Below are positions 24,935 to 34,202 of a stretch of 42,658 nt of DNA, piece by piece; positions within the stretch are counted from its first letter, which is position 1, and each line of letters begins with the position of its first letter. Source of the stretch: an uncultured Clostridia bacterium (lineage in GTDB: Bacteria; Bacillota; Clostridia; TANB77; CAG-508); the NCBI GenBank assembly GCA_948976265.1, contig CARFUA010000014.1:1-42658 (forward strand), given 5' to 3'. The notes under the pieces are model-generated. The model searched no databases. It saw nothing but the letters and a program-made list of their open reading frames with translations, and had not been told where the DNA came from. The position numbers and the translations under genes are program-made.

Positions 24935-25190
24935 AAAACGATGAAAAAGAGGAGTAAATCTAGGACTTCCAGACAAGAGAAAAGAAGTGATGCGCTGAAA
25001 GCTTCTTATGGAAAAGATAGATAGAAGGTAGCTTTGGAGTTGGCATAAGTGAAACTAATTTTAGAAAGTAGCTATGCTCGTTTGAGAAACGTTAAAATCT
25101 CATTTAAGAGAAAAGATTTGCTAATCTTTTAAATTAGGTGGTACCGCGGAATTTAAAGCCATTTCGTCCTATGTGGATGAGATGGCTTAT
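24935..25190 (+). promoter_or_regulatory. T-box leader of valS
   Basis: The leader holds the stem I region, the invariant T-box AGGTGGTACCGCGG at 25136-25149, and a terminator hairpin at 25157-25190 (GCCATTTCGTCC with GGATGAGATGGC, some G-U pairs, then a T-rich tail). The T-box senses uncharged tRNA: binding forms an antiterminator and lets valS be transcribed. A GTT in GGAGTTGGCATAAG (about 25034-25047) is the best valine specifier candidate, but I could not fold stem I with certainty. Confidence 0.9.
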
Positions 25191-25214
25191 GTTTATTTTA
25201 AGGAGGAATTGTTT

Positions 25215-27899
25215 ATGAGTTATCACAAATTAAATGACAAATTTAATCCGAAAGATTTTGAAGAAAAATTGTATCAAGATTGGGAGAAAAAAGGCTATTT
25301 TAAACCATCTGGAGATACAAGCAAAGAGCCATTTTGTATTATGATGCCACCACCAAATGTAACAGGAAAATTACACATGGGGCATGCTTTGGATGGAACC
25401 ATTCAGGATATTTTAATTCGTTTTAAACGAATGCAAGGTTTTGATACTTTATGGCTTCCAGGAACAGACCATGCTTCCATTTCGACAGAAATGAAAGTGG
25501 TTCAAAAATTAAAGGAAGAAGGAAAATCAAAACAAGGATTGGGGCGAGAAAAATTCCTAGAAGAAGCTTGGAATTGGACACATAAATATGGTGGTATGAT
25601 TCAAGAACAACAAAAGAAATTGGGCTGTTCTTGTGATTGGGAAAGAAATCGTTTTACATTAGATGAAGGCATGTCTGATAGCGTTTTAGAACAGTTTGTG
25701 GATTTATATCGAAAAGGTTTAATTTATAAAGGAAAAAGAATGGTAAATTGGTGTACCAGTTGTAATACTTCGATTTCTGATGCGGAAGTGGAATACAAAG
25801 AAGAAAATGCGCATTTGTGGCATATCCGCTATAAAATTACAGGAACCGAAAATGAGTATATAACAGTTGCGACAACACGTCCAGAAACAATGCTTGGTGA
25901 TACAGGTGTTGCGGTTCACCCAGAAGATGAAAGATATCAAAATTTGGTGGGAAAAACGTGTATTTTGCCAATTATGAATAAAGAAATTCCAATTGTAGCA
26001 GATGATTTTGTGGAAAAAGAATTTGGAACAGGCTGTGTAAAATTAACGCCTGCGCATGATATGAACGATTATGAGGCAGGAAAAAGACACAATTTGGAAA
26101 TGATTGAAGTCTTTGATGAAAATTTCAAAATGGGAGATTTGATTCCAGAATATCAAGGAATGGATTTGTTAGAGGCAAGAAAGAAAATTGTCGAAAAATT
26201 AAAAGAAATTGGGGCTTTGGTAAAGGAAGAAGAATATACGCATAATGTAGCCAAATGTGAAAGATGTAAAAACACGATTGAACCGAAAATTTCGGAGCAA
26301 TGGTTTGTGGCGATGAAGGATTTGGCAAAACGTGCCGCAGATAGTGTACGAGAAGGAAAAACAAGATTTGTGCCACAACGTTATGAAAAACAGTATTTTC
26401 ATTGGTTAGATAATATCCAAGACTGGTGTATTTCGCGTCAATTGTGGTGGGGACATCGAATTCCTGCGTATTATTGTGAAGATTGTGGGCATATTAATGT
26501 ATCTAAAATTGAACCAGAAAAATGTGAAAAATGTAATTCTACAAATTTAAAGCAAGATGAAGATACATTGGATACTTGGTTTAGTTCAGCTTTGTGGCCG
26601 TTTTCGACATTGGGGTGGCCAAATAAAGAATCGGAAGATTATAAACGATATTATCCAACCAATGTATTAGTAACTGGGTTTGATATTATTACATTTTGGG
26701 TTTCAAGAATGATGACACAAGGTTTAGAATTTACTGGAATAGAGCCATTTAAAGATGTGCTAATTCATGGCATTATTCGTGATAGTCAAGGGCGAAAGAT
26801 GTCGAAAACATTGGGTAACGGAATTGACCCATTGGATGTGATTGATGAATATGGCGCAGATAGCCTACGTTTTTCCGTGATTTCTGGAATTACGATGGGA
26901 AATGATATTCGTTTTTCGAAAGAGAAATTGGAGCAAGCTTCGAATTTTGCGAATAAAATTTGGAATGCTGCGAAGTTTATTACAATGAATTTGGCAGATG
27001 ACGAAAAAGTAAAAGAATTTTGCTATGAAGTATATGAAAAAAATAAAGCTTATAATGCAGAATTATTAAAAATAGAAGATAAATGGATTTTAAATAAATT
27101 AGATAAATTGGTATCAGAAGTTACGCAAAATATTGAAAATTACGATTTGGGCGTTGCTTTGGATAAAATTTACAATTTCTTGTGGAACGAATTTTGCGAT
27201 TGGTATATTGAAATTGTAAAACCAAGAATTTATAACGAAGATGAGAAGATAAAAGTAGCTGTAAGTGATATTTTAAACCATGTTTTTGGAACTGCTTTAA
27301 AATTGCTTCATCCATTTATGCCATTTGTTACTTCCGAAATTTATACACAATTGATTTGTTTTGGAACACCGGATTTGATGATGAGTAAATGGCCAATGCT
27401 AAGAGATAAGTTTGTTTTTGAGGAAGAAGAAAATGTATTAGAAATTTTGAAAAAAGTGATTGTCGAAATTCGAAATGTACGTAGTACAATGAATGTTCAT
27501 CCAAGTAAAAAATCAAAACTTATTTTTGTGACAAAAGAAAAACAAAACGTGATAAAAGAATCAGAGGAGTTTTTGTGTAAATTAGGTTTTGCATCAGAAA
27601 TTATGGTACAAAGTGATGAGAAAGAAATTCCAGAAAATGCGATTTCAATTATAGTGGAAGATTTGAAAGTGTTTATTCCGTTTGAAGAGTTGGTTGATGT
27701 AGAAGAGGAAATCAAGCGTTTGGAAAACGAGAAAGCAAAATTACAAGCAGAGGTCACAAGAGGCGAGAAAATGCTATCGAATCCAGGATTTGTTGCCAAA
27801 GCACCACAAGCTAAAATTGAAGAAGAAAAAGCTAAATTGGAAAATTATAAAAACAGATTGGATGCTGTAAAAGAAAGATTAGAAAAATTGAGAAAGTAA
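25215..27899 (+). CDS. valS: Valyl-tRNA synthetase
   Basis: 894 residues from ATG 25215 (AAGGAGG upstream). An in-frame start at 25173 lies inside the T-box terminator and is rejected. Class I signatures: HMGH in PPPNVTGKLHMGHAL, KMSKT in SQGRKMSKTLGNGID; editing domain (TTRPETMLGDTGVAVHP), zinc-like CxxC pairs (YYCEDCGH...CEKCNSTN), anticodon-binding domain and the C-terminal coiled coil. It charges tRNA-Val and is regulated by the T-box. Intact; CGG occurs only out of frame. Confidence 0.97.
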   Translation: MSYHKLNDKFNPKDFEEKLYQDWEKKGYFKPSGDTSKEPFCIMMPPPNVTGKLHMGHALDGTIQDILIRFKRMQGFDTLWLPGTDHASISTEMKVVQKLKEEGKSKQGLGREKFLEEAWNWTHKYGGMIQEQQKKLGCSCDWERNRFTLDEGMSDSVLEQFVDLYRKGLIYKGKRMVNWCTSCNTSISDAEVEYKEENAHLWHIRYKITGTENEYITVATTRPETMLGDTGVAVHPEDERYQNLVGKTCILPIMNKEIPIVADDFVEKEFGTGCVKLTPAHDMNDYEAGKRHNLEMIEVFDENFKMGDLIPEYQGMDLLEARKKIVEKLKEIGALVKEEEYTHNVAKCERCKNTIEPKISEQWFVAMKDLAKRAADSVREGKTRFVPQRYEKQYFHWLDNIQDWCISRQLWWGHRIPAYYCEDCGHINVSKIEPEKCEKCNSTNLKQDEDTLDTWFSSALWPFSTLGWPNKESEDYKRYYPTNVLVTGFDIITFWVSRMMTQGLEFTGIEPFKDVLIHGIIRDSQGRKMSKTLGNGIDPLDVIDEYGADSLRFSVISGITMGNDIRFSKEKLEQASNFANKIWNAAKFITMNLADDEKVKEFCYEVYEKNKAYNAELLKIEDKWILNKLDKLVSEVTQNIENYDLGVALDKIYNFLWNEFCDWYIEIVKPRIYNEDEKIKVAVSDILNHVFGTALKLLHPFMPFVTSEIYTQLICFGTPDLMMSKWPMLRDKFVFEEEENVLEILKKVIVEIRNVRSTMNVHPSKKSKLIFVTKEKQNVIKESEEFLCKLGFASEIMVQSDEKEIPENAISIIVEDLKVFIPFEELVDVEEEIKRLENEKAKLQAEVTRGEKMLSNPGFVAKAPQAKIEEEKAKLENYKNRLDAVKERLEKLRK

Positions 27900-27969
27900 A
27901 AAAGCTTGTTTCTTTTGGTATTTTATGATAAAATAAGAAAATAGATTCAATGTAAAGATGGAGTAAAAC

Positions 27970-28636
27970 ATGCAAGATTTGAAAATATTTTATGAAGACA
28001 ATCATATCATCGTTGTTGAAAAACCCAATAATGTACCTTCACAAGCAGATAAAACGGGAGATGAAGACTTATTGACTAAAGTAAAAGACTATCTTAAAGT
28101 GAAGTATAAAAAACCAGGAGAGGTTTATCTTGGCTTGGTTCACAGGTTAGATAGACCAACTGGTGGCATTATGGTATTTGCTAGAACTTCGAAAGCAGCT
28201 GCTAGATTGAGTGAGCAAATTAGAAATCGACAAATCACTAAAAAGTATTTAGCAACTTGTGACGGAAAATTAGAGAAATCAAAGGATACCTGGCAAGATT
28301 TTTTATTAAAGACAGAACGCACCAATAAGAGTAGCGTTGTATCAGAAGATACCAAAAATGCTAAAAAGGCAGTATTGGATTATGAAGTAATAAATTATAA
28401 TGAAAAAACGAATCTTTCTATTGTAAAAGTAAATTTGCAGACAGGAAGGCATCATCAAATCAGAGTTCAATTTGCTTCTCGAGGGCATAGTTTGTATGGC
28501 GACCAAAAATATGGTACACGAGGTAAGCGGAAAACAGTTAAGACTTTGGGCTTATTATTTAAGTTTTGTGCATCCTGTTACAAAACAAAAAATGGAATTT
28601 GAAGAGATTCCAGAAATTTTTCAAATAGGGATTTAA
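27970..28636 (+). CDS. RluA-family RNA pseudouridine synthase, +1 shift at CGG
   Basis: Start ATG 27970. Motifs: YEDNHIIVVEKPNNVPSQ, catalytic Asp in VHRLDRPTGGIMVFARTSKA, and LQTGRHHQIRVQFASRGHSLYGDQKYG. The conventional frame then degenerates and ends at 28602. Skipping the C of in-frame CGG 28528-28530 gives TRGK-GKQLRLWAYYLSFVHPVTKQKM and EFEEIPEIFQIGI, the conserved RluA-family C-terminus, ending at TAA 28634-28636. Restored length is 221 residues. It isomerises uridine in rRNA or tRNA; the target is unknown. The fit of the shifted C-terminus is one of the clearest in the window. Confidence 0.88.
28528..28531 (+). other. +1 frame-break site 10 (AAG C GGA AAA), RluA-type gene
   Basis: In-frame CGG at codon 187. 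The shift restores the LRLWAYYLSFVHPVT family block. Confidence 0.8.
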
Positions 28637-28702
28637 AAAATAAATCATAAATTTTCCTTTTTGACATATATATTAATAAGACAAAAAACAAAGGAGGAAA
28701 TT

Positions 28703-28807
28703 ATGAAAAAGATTTTTTTTGGAATATTACTGATTGGGACAACCATTTGTGTTATGTTTTTGATGTTTTTATTATATCATTTTATCACGATATTACAGAC
28801 ATTATAA
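28703..28807 (+). CDS. 34-residue single-TM peptide
   Basis: ATG 28703 has a strong AAGGAGG seven bases upstream and encodes MKKIFFGILLIGTTICVMFL followed by a further hydrophobic stretch ending ILQTL. The entire peptide is one membrane helix with two N-terminal lysines. It sits just before ispH. The function is unknown; the strong ribosome site is the main support. Confidence 0.5.
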   Translation: MKKIFFGILLIGTTICVMFLMFLLYHFITILQTL

Positions 28808-28845
28808 AAAACCGCAGTTTGTTTCCACCAAGAAAGGAAGAAGAA

Positions 28846-29700
28846 ATGGAAGTAGTTATTGCTCAAAATGCAGGATTTTGTGCAGGTGTAGATTTTGCTG
28901 TTAAGCAAGCAAATGAATTATTGGAAAAAGAATCAATTTATTGTCTTGGTGAGATTGTACATAATGAACAAGTGATTCAAACTTTAGAGAAAAAAGGAAT
29001 GATAACCGTATCTGATTTAGAAGAAGTTCCAAATCAGGCAAGCGTTATTTTTAGGTTACATGGAGAACCGCCTGCTACTTATCAAAAGGCGGAAAGAAAG
29101 GGATTAAAAATTCAAGATTTAACCTGCGGAAATGTAAAAGCGATTCATAGCAAGGTACAAAAGGCAAAAGAAACAAGTTTTATTCTAATAATTGGACTAA
29201 AAAATCATCCTGAAATAATTGGAACGCTTGGATTTGCAGGACAAAATGCCTCTATTATCGAAACAGAGGATGATATTTTAGATGCCTACATAGAGTATGA
29301 AAAAACAAATTTAGGTAAAATTTATGTGGTATCACAAACTACATTTTCGAGTCAAAAATTTGATGATTTAGCAGAAGAAATCCAAAAAAACTTTTGTGAA
29401 GCAGAGGTTATCATCGATAAAACGATTTGTAATAGTACAGAAAATCGACAATTAGAAACGATGAAGATAGCAAAAAATAGCGATATTATGCTAATTGTTG
29501 GAGGGAAAAAAAGTAGTAATACAAGAAAACTATTTGAAATAGCGAATAAATATTGTAAACGAGTGCATTATTTACAAACAGTAAAAGATATGGAACAGAT
29601 TCCATTCAAGCCAATCGATAAAGTTGGCATTATGGCAGGTGCTTCAACGCCGAAATCACTGATAGAAGAGATAAAAACGGAGTTAGAAAGGAAATTTTAG
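28846..29700 (+). CDS. ispH: 4-hydroxy-3-methylbut-2-enyl diphosphate reductase
   Basis: 284 residues from ATG 28846 (AAGGAAGAAG upstream). The three iron-sulfur cysteines are in NAGFCAGVDFAV, DLTCGNVKAIH and KTICNSTENRQ, with the catalytic Glu region (IVSQTTF-like: VVSQTTFSSQKF) and GGKKSSNTRKL. It makes IPP and DMAPP in the last step of the MEP pathway, cytosolic. There is no S1-domain fusion as seen in some Clostridia. Five bases separate it from the methyltransferase gene, so they are co-transcribed. Confidence 0.93.
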   Translation: MEVVIAQNAGFCAGVDFAVKQANELLEKESIYCLGEIVHNEQVIQTLEKKGMITVSDLEEVPNQASVIFRLHGEPPATYQKAERKGLKIQDLTCGNVKAIHSKVQKAKETSFILIIGLKNHPEIIGTLGFAGQNASIIETEDDILDAYIEYEKTNLGKIYVVSQTTFSSQKFDDLAEEIQKNFCEAEVIIDKTICNSTENRQLETMKIAKNSDIMLIVGGKKSSNTRKLFEIANKYCKRVHYLQTVKDMEQIPFKPIDKVGIMAGASTPKSLIEEIKTELERKF

Positions 29701-29705
29701 AAATT

Positions 29706-30575
29706 GTGGAAATAGCAAGAGATTGGAAAGATTACGAAATATTAGATATGGCAAATGGCGAAAAATTAGAAGTTTGGAAAAATGTATGCTTAATTCGTCC
29801 AGATCCACAAATTATTTGGCAGGATAAAACCTATCCAGAACTATGGAAAACAGCCCATGCACGTTATCATAGAAGTAATTCTGGCGGTGGTGGCTGGGAA
29901 ATGGAAAAGAAAATTCCACAAAATTGGCGAGTTCATTATAAAGAGTTGACCTTCAATATCAAACCAATGGGATTCAAACACACAGGCTTATTTCCAGAAC
30001 AAGCGGTAAATTGGGATTGGATGATACAGAAAATAAAACAAGAAAATCGTCCGATTAAAGTATTGAATTTATTTGCTTATACAGGAGGCGCAACAGTAGC
30101 ATGTTTGTCAGCTGGAGCGTCGGTTTGCCATGTGGATAGTTCGAAAGGAATGACCGATTGGGCGAAAGAAAATGTAAAATCATCTGGATTGTCAGACAAA
30201 CCCGTTCGATTTCTAATTGATGATGTAGTCAAGTTTGTACAGCGTGAAATCAGACGAGGGAATCAATACGATGCGATTATTATGGACCCACCTTCTTATG
30301 GAAGAGGCAAGAATGGTGAAGTTTGGCAGTTTGAAAATCAAATTGCGAACTTAGTGGAATTATGTGAAAAAGTATTATCAGATAATCCATTGTTCTTTTT
30401 GATTAATTCTTATACAACAGGCATTTCAAGCAAAGTTTTGGAAAATATTTTGCGTCTAAAATTAAAAAGGAACAAAGGTAAAATCACCTCTGGTGAAGTA
30501 GGACTTCCTATGAAAAATTCAGATTTAGTATTGCCATGTGGCATTTTTGGAAGATGGGAGAAAGGAAAGAAGTAA
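29706..30575 (+). CDS. Class I SAM-dependent RNA methyltransferase (RlmI-like)
   Basis: 289 residues; GTG start at 29706 directly behind ispH. The N-terminal part (RHSNSGGGGW-type loop as YHRSNSGGGGWEM) precedes motif I VLNLFAYTGGATVACLSAGA, acidic VCHVDSSKG, and the catalytic DPPSYGRGKNG of N/C5-methyltransferases acting on RNA. The closest family is the PF10672-type methyltransferases related to RlmI/RlmK; the target nucleotide is unknown. It overlaps the region holding the rlmB ribosome site. Confidence 0.8.
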   Translation: MEIARDWKDYEILDMANGEKLEVWKNVCLIRPDPQIIWQDKTYPELWKTAHARYHRSNSGGGGWEMEKKIPQNWRVHYKELTFNIKPMGFKHTGLFPEQAVNWDWMIQKIKQENRPIKVLNLFAYTGGATVACLSAGASVCHVDSSKGMTDWAKENVKSSGLSDKPVRFLIDDVVKFVQREIRRGNQYDAIIMDPPSYGRGKNGEVWQFENQIANLVELCEKVLSDNPLFFLINSYTTGISSKVLENILRLKLKRNKGKITSGEVGLPMKNSDLVLPCGIFGRWEKGKK

Positions 30576-30577
30576 TC

Positions 30578-31342
30578 ATGAAACAACCAAACGAAAATCA
30601 ATTAATCTATGATGACCTAATTTATGGTAGAAATGCTGTATTAGAATTATTAAAATCGGAAAAAGATATTAACAAAATTTTTATTGAGCGTGGCGAAAAG
30701 CATGGCTCCATTAAGGAAATCATAGCAAAGGCAAAAGAAAGCAAGATTGTAATTATTGAAGTAGAAAAATCAAAATTAGATAGCATGACAAAGGAAAATC
30801 ATCAAGGTGTAATTGCGATTGTACCGCCGTTTAATTATTGCGAAATAGAAGACATTTTAAAATTGGCAAAAGAGAGAAAAGAAGAACCGTTTGTGGTTTT
30901 ATTAGACGGAATTGAAGATCCGCATAATTTAGGTGCGATTATTCGAACTGCAGAAACGGCAGGGGTTCACGGAATTATTATTCCGAAACGAAGAAGTGCG
31001 TCTGTCAATAGCACGGTAACAAAAGTTTCGGCGGGTGCTACCACGTATATGAAAATTGCAAGAGTCAATAATTTAAAGGATGCGATTCGAAATCTAAAAG
31101 AAAATGGTTTGTGGATTATCGGAACAGATGGAGAAGCTAAAACGGATTATTATGAGCAAGATTTAACAGGACCAGTTGGAATCATTATTGGAAGTGAAGG
31201 ATTTGGTATGAGTAAATTGGTAAAGCAAAATGCTGATTTATTGATAAAAATTCCAATGAAAGGTCAAATTACATCATTAAATGCTTCTGTGGCAGGTGGA
31301 ATTGTCTTGTATGAAGGGGTAAAACAAAGAAATAAGAAATAA
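30578..31342 (+). CDS. rlmB: 23S rRNA 2'-O-methyltransferase RlmB-like (SpoU family)
   Basis: 254 residues from ATG 30578 (AGAAAGGAAAG upstream). N-terminal substrate-binding domain (IYGRNAVLELLKSEKDINKI) and SPOUT knot: LLDGIEDPHNLGAIIRTAET (motif 1), IIGSEGFGMS (motif 2) and ITSLNASVAGGIVLYE (motif 3). It methylates the 2'-O of a guanosine in 23S rRNA (Gm2251 in E. coli); TrmH-type tRNA activity is the alternative. Last gene of the ispH operon, followed by a terminator at 31423. Confidence 0.88.
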   Translation: MKQPNENQLIYDDLIYGRNAVLELLKSEKDINKIFIERGEKHGSIKEIIAKAKESKIVIIEVEKSKLDSMTKENHQGVIAIVPPFNYCEIEDILKLAKERKEEPFVVLLDGIEDPHNLGAIIRTAETAGVHGIIIPKRRSASVNSTVTKVSAGATTYMKIARVNNLKDAIRNLKENGLWIIGTDGEAKTDYYEQDLTGPVGIIIGSEGFGMSKLVKQNADLLIKIPMKGQITSLNASVAGGIVLYEGVKQRNKK

Positions 31343-31422
31343 ATCTACAGCAGTAGATAACAAAAAACAGAAATAAATACTTGTAATTTTGTGAAAAATG
31401 TGTATCATAAGATTTTATTTAG

Positions 31423-31453
31423 AGGGAATCATTTGTAGGATTCCTATTTTTTT
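31423..31453 (+). terminator. Terminator after rlmB
   Basis: AGGGAATC (31423-31430) and GGATTCCT (31438-31445), then ATTTTTTTAT. Confidence 0.7.
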
Positions 31454-31519
31454 ATGTGTATTTTAGGGTTAAAGTTACAAAAAAAGTGAAAAATATTGTA
31501 AAAAAATTATGTTCACCTA

Positions 31520-31548
31520 TTGAAATGATTGGAAAATTGTGGTATAAT
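31520..31548 (+). promoter_or_regulatory. Promoter before the first BY-kinase
   Basis: TTGAAA (31520-31525), 17 bases, TATAAT (31543-31548). A terminator follows only ~25 bases downstream, so expression of the gene is probably attenuated. Confidence 0.65.
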
Positions 31549-31573
31549 AGATATAAATTAATTTGGAAAGTAC

Positions 31574-31613
31574 AAAAGATGCAAGGAGTGAAACTGATTT
31601 GCATCTTTTTTTA
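31574..31613 (+). terminator. Leader terminator/attenuator of the first BY-kinase
   Basis: AAAAGATGCAA (31574-31584) pairs with TTGCATCTTTT (31599-31609) and is followed by T residues. It stands between the promoter and the gene start at 31635. Confidence 0.7.
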
Positions 31614-31634
31614 TAAATTACAGGGGGACTGGTA

Positions 31635-34055
31635 ATGAATAAAAATTTAGAAAATTTGAAACAAGGTATTTTGAAAAAGAAAATATACATAATTTTAATC
31701 ACGTTCATTTTTATGATAACAGGCATAAGTTATACTTTGGTGAATGTGAAGTATGTTGCTAGTCAGAAAATTTTGGTGAAAGAAACGGATAAAATTGAAA
31801 CTTATCAAGAAATGATAAAAGGTTCAGCGTTGTTGGAAAAAGTAATAGAAAATCTAGCAATGAATAAACGTGTTCAAGATTTGAGCCATTTGATTGTGGT
31901 AGATAAAAGTAAGGATCATACGATATTAACCATTCAAGTGGTAGGGGAAAATGAGCAAGAAATTAAACGACTTTCGGATGAGATTTCAAATGTTTTCGTA
32001 GAAATGGTAAAGGATATTTATGAGGATTCAGAAGTTTATCCAATTGATAATAGTGCTAATTATGCACGAGAAGGCAATGTAATATTGGTTGCCTTAATTT
32101 CTTTAGTGGTTGGATTTGTGGTGTCAACTTTGCTTTTTGTAGTGGGATTTTTATTGGATATAAAAATCAAAAGTTGCAAAGATATTGAAGAGATTACGGG
32201 ATTAAAAAGTTTAATTTCGATTCCGTATGTAAAGTTAATTGCCAAAAAGAAATTGACACTTAGGAACATAAGAGCTCACAAAAGTGAAGTATTTAAGGTG
32301 TTGATGACCAATATACAGTTTGTCAATAGTAATGATGTGCAAAGCAAGAGTATTCTTGTGACCAGTCCTAAGTCATTGACAGGAAAGACATATATTGCAA
32401 CTAATTTGGCAATTGAGTTTGCAAAAGCAGGCAAAAAGGTAATTTTAATTGATGCGGATATGAGAAGAGGAAGAATGGCTAAAATTTTTAGTTTGCCAAA
32501 TGATTTAGGGTTTTCGAATTATTTGTCTGATTTGGATTCAAATGGAAATCGCATTCATGAGAGAATTACAAGATTTATTCATGATACGGAAATCAAGAAT
32601 TTGAGCTTGATTACAGCTGGAAATGTGCCACCTAATCCAATGGAATTGATGAAACTTGAAAAAGTAAGGCAATTGATTAAAGATTTGAAAGTTTTTTATG
32701 ATGTGGTTATTTTTGATACAGTTTCTTTATTGGAAGCTCCAGAGACAGGCGAGTTGGCAAAAGTATGTGATTTGAATTTAATGTTGTCTTCTTATGGAAT
32801 TACGAAAAAAGAGGATCTTAGAAAAGCTTATGAAATAATTAATACTCAATCGAGAGCTTGTATTGGAGTAGGATTCAACAAAGTTCCAGATACACGATTG
32901 AAAAAACAAATGGTAACATTTAAAATGGATGCTAAAAAAAGATGGAATAAGATTTTAAAAACAGGAAAAATGATTTTTCGAAATTTAGGTAAGGCTTTGA
33001 AGTTATTTGGAAAAATAGTGAGTGCTTTGAAAACAGTTTGGTTGCTTATAGTGGCAGGACTGATTGTTATCAAAAGAGGTATTTTAAAAGGAATGTATCT
33101 TGTGAAAAAGGGAGTTTTTAAGTTGGTTCATCAGTTGAGAAGTAAGTCACAAGATGTTAAGGAATATATACAAAAATATAAAACGAAAAAAGAAAGCGTG
33201 AAGTTGATTGAATCAGGAAGTGTTCCAAATTTGGAAGAAAATAATATTATTCGAGATGTGTTTGAAAATGAGATGGCAAAATTAGAGGGAGATGAAGTAG
33301 AGTATCGCAAGAAGTTGGATGTATTAAAATCCAATATTGAGATTAGGAATGTCGAAACACCAATTGTAAGACCAGTGATTCAGAAAGTAGAAACGCAGGA
33401 AAAAAGTAAATTTGATTTGATTCGAGAGCAACAAAAAAAGGAAGTGTCTGAGAAGCAGGAAAAACCAGTAGAAGTAAAAGAAGAAGAAAAAGAAGTAGAA
33501 ATAAAGGAAAAAATAATAGAATTTGAGGCACCAGAAGTTAAAATTCAATTAGAGAAGATAGAACCAAAACAAGAAGTGGAAGAAGAGAAGGTCAAAATTT
33601 CGGTAGAGTCTTATGAAGAAATTGATTTGTCAAAACAAGAACATATTACAGAAGAAATGATTCGCAAACAAGTAGAAATTGATGAAATGCTAAGACTAGC
33701 GGAAAAAGAAGAAGAGGAAGAAGCACAAAGAGTACGCCATATGAAAATAGAGAAGAAAATGAAAAAAAGGAAGGAACGAAAAGAGCAGATAATGCGTTTT
33801 TGGGATTCCATTAAAAATAAAAAAGCTGAGTCAATAATTGGGGATTCTGAGGAAGAACGTATTTTAAAGAAAGAGGCAAAAATCCAACAAAAAATACAAA
33901 GAGAGAATCAGAGATTAGAACATAAAGCTCAAATTCGAAAAACGAAAGAGGAAAGAAAAGCATATCGAGAGTTTGAAAAACAAAGACATAAACAAGAATT
34001 AAGAATTCAAGAAGAATTGCAAGAGGATAATTTATATCCAAAACCTAGAATATAA
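31635..34055 (+). CDS. Wzz/BY-kinase-like protein with long charged coiled-coil tail
   Basis: 806 residues. Two TM helices (about 18-38 and 145-170) flank an extracellular Wzz chain-length domain. A cytoplasmic P-loop kinase domain follows with Walker A SPKSLTGKTYIATN, Walker A' VILIDADMRRGRM and Walker B-like VVIFDTVS. After residue ~420 come a basic amphipathic stretch and a very long Glu/Lys-rich coiled coil to the end, with no terminal tyrosine cluster. Typical BY-kinases end soon after the kinase domain, so this tail is unusual. It probably regulates polysaccharide chain length; the tail may bind a partner. It is separated from the exopolysaccharide operon by leuS. Confidence 0.75.
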   Translation: MNKNLENLKQGILKKKIYIILITFIFMITGISYTLVNVKYVASQKILVKETDKIETYQEMIKGSALLEKVIENLAMNKRVQDLSHLIVVDKSKDHTILTIQVVGENEQEIKRLSDEISNVFVEMVKDIYEDSEVYPIDNSANYAREGNVILVALISLVVGFVVSTLLFVVGFLLDIKIKSCKDIEEITGLKSLISIPYVKLIAKKKLTLRNIRAHKSEVFKVLMTNIQFVNSNDVQSKSILVTSPKSLTGKTYIATNLAIEFAKAGKKVILIDADMRRGRMAKIFSLPNDLGFSNYLSDLDSNGNRIHERITRFIHDTEIKNLSLITAGNVPPNPMELMKLEKVRQLIKDLKVFYDVVIFDTVSLLEAPETGELAKVCDLNLMLSSYGITKKEDLRKAYEIINTQSRACIGVGFNKVPDTRLKKQMVTFKMDAKKRWNKILKTGKMIFRNLGKALKLFGKIVSALKTVWLLIVAGLIVIKRGILKGMYLVKKGVFKLVHQLRSKSQDVKEYIQKYKTKKESVKLIESGSVPNLEENNIIRDVFENEMAKLEGDEVEYRKKLDVLKSNIEIRNVETPIVRPVIQKVETQEKSKFDLIREQQKKEVSEKQEKPVEVKEEEKEVEIKEKIIEFEAPEVKIQLEKIEPKQEVEEEKVKISVESYEEIDLSKQEHITEEMIRKQVEIDEMLRLAEKEEEEEAQRVRHMKIEKKMKKRKERKEQIMRFWDSIKNKKAESIIGDSEEERILKKEAKIQQKIQRENQRLEHKAQIRKTKEERKAYREFEKQRHKQELRIQEELQEDNLYPKPRI

Positions 34056-34084
34056 GGGGAAGAAGGAAAAAAATTATTGGGTAG

Positions 34085-34124
34085 AGAGTAGATATAAAGT
34101 TTTGGCTTTTATCTGCTCTTTTAT
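34085..34124 (+). terminator. Terminator after the first BY-kinase
   Basis: AGAGTAGATATAAAG (34085-34099) pairs, with one bulge, with CTTTTATCTGCTCT (34106-34119), then TTTTAT. Confidence 0.65.
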
Positions 34125-34134
34125 AAATTTTGGC

Positions 34135-34163
34135 TTGTATTTTTCTTAAAAATAATATATAAT
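34135..34163 (+). promoter_or_regulatory. Promoter of leuS
   Basis: TTGTAT (34135-34140), 17 bases, TATAAT (34158-34163). No T-box lies between it and leuS. Confidence 0.7.
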
Positions 34164-34202
34164 AAAGCCATTAAGGGAAAGGTTTAAAGGGAGGAAAAAT
34201 GT

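Noticed and set aside
25173..25214. Upstream start for valS
   Set aside because: It lies in the T-box terminator hairpin; ATG 25215 has the ribosome site.
33324..33548. Minus-strand Phe-rich ORFs opposite the BY-kinase tail
   Set aside because: They are shadows of the Glu/Lys-rich coiled-coil codons (GAA/AAA read as TTC/TTT).
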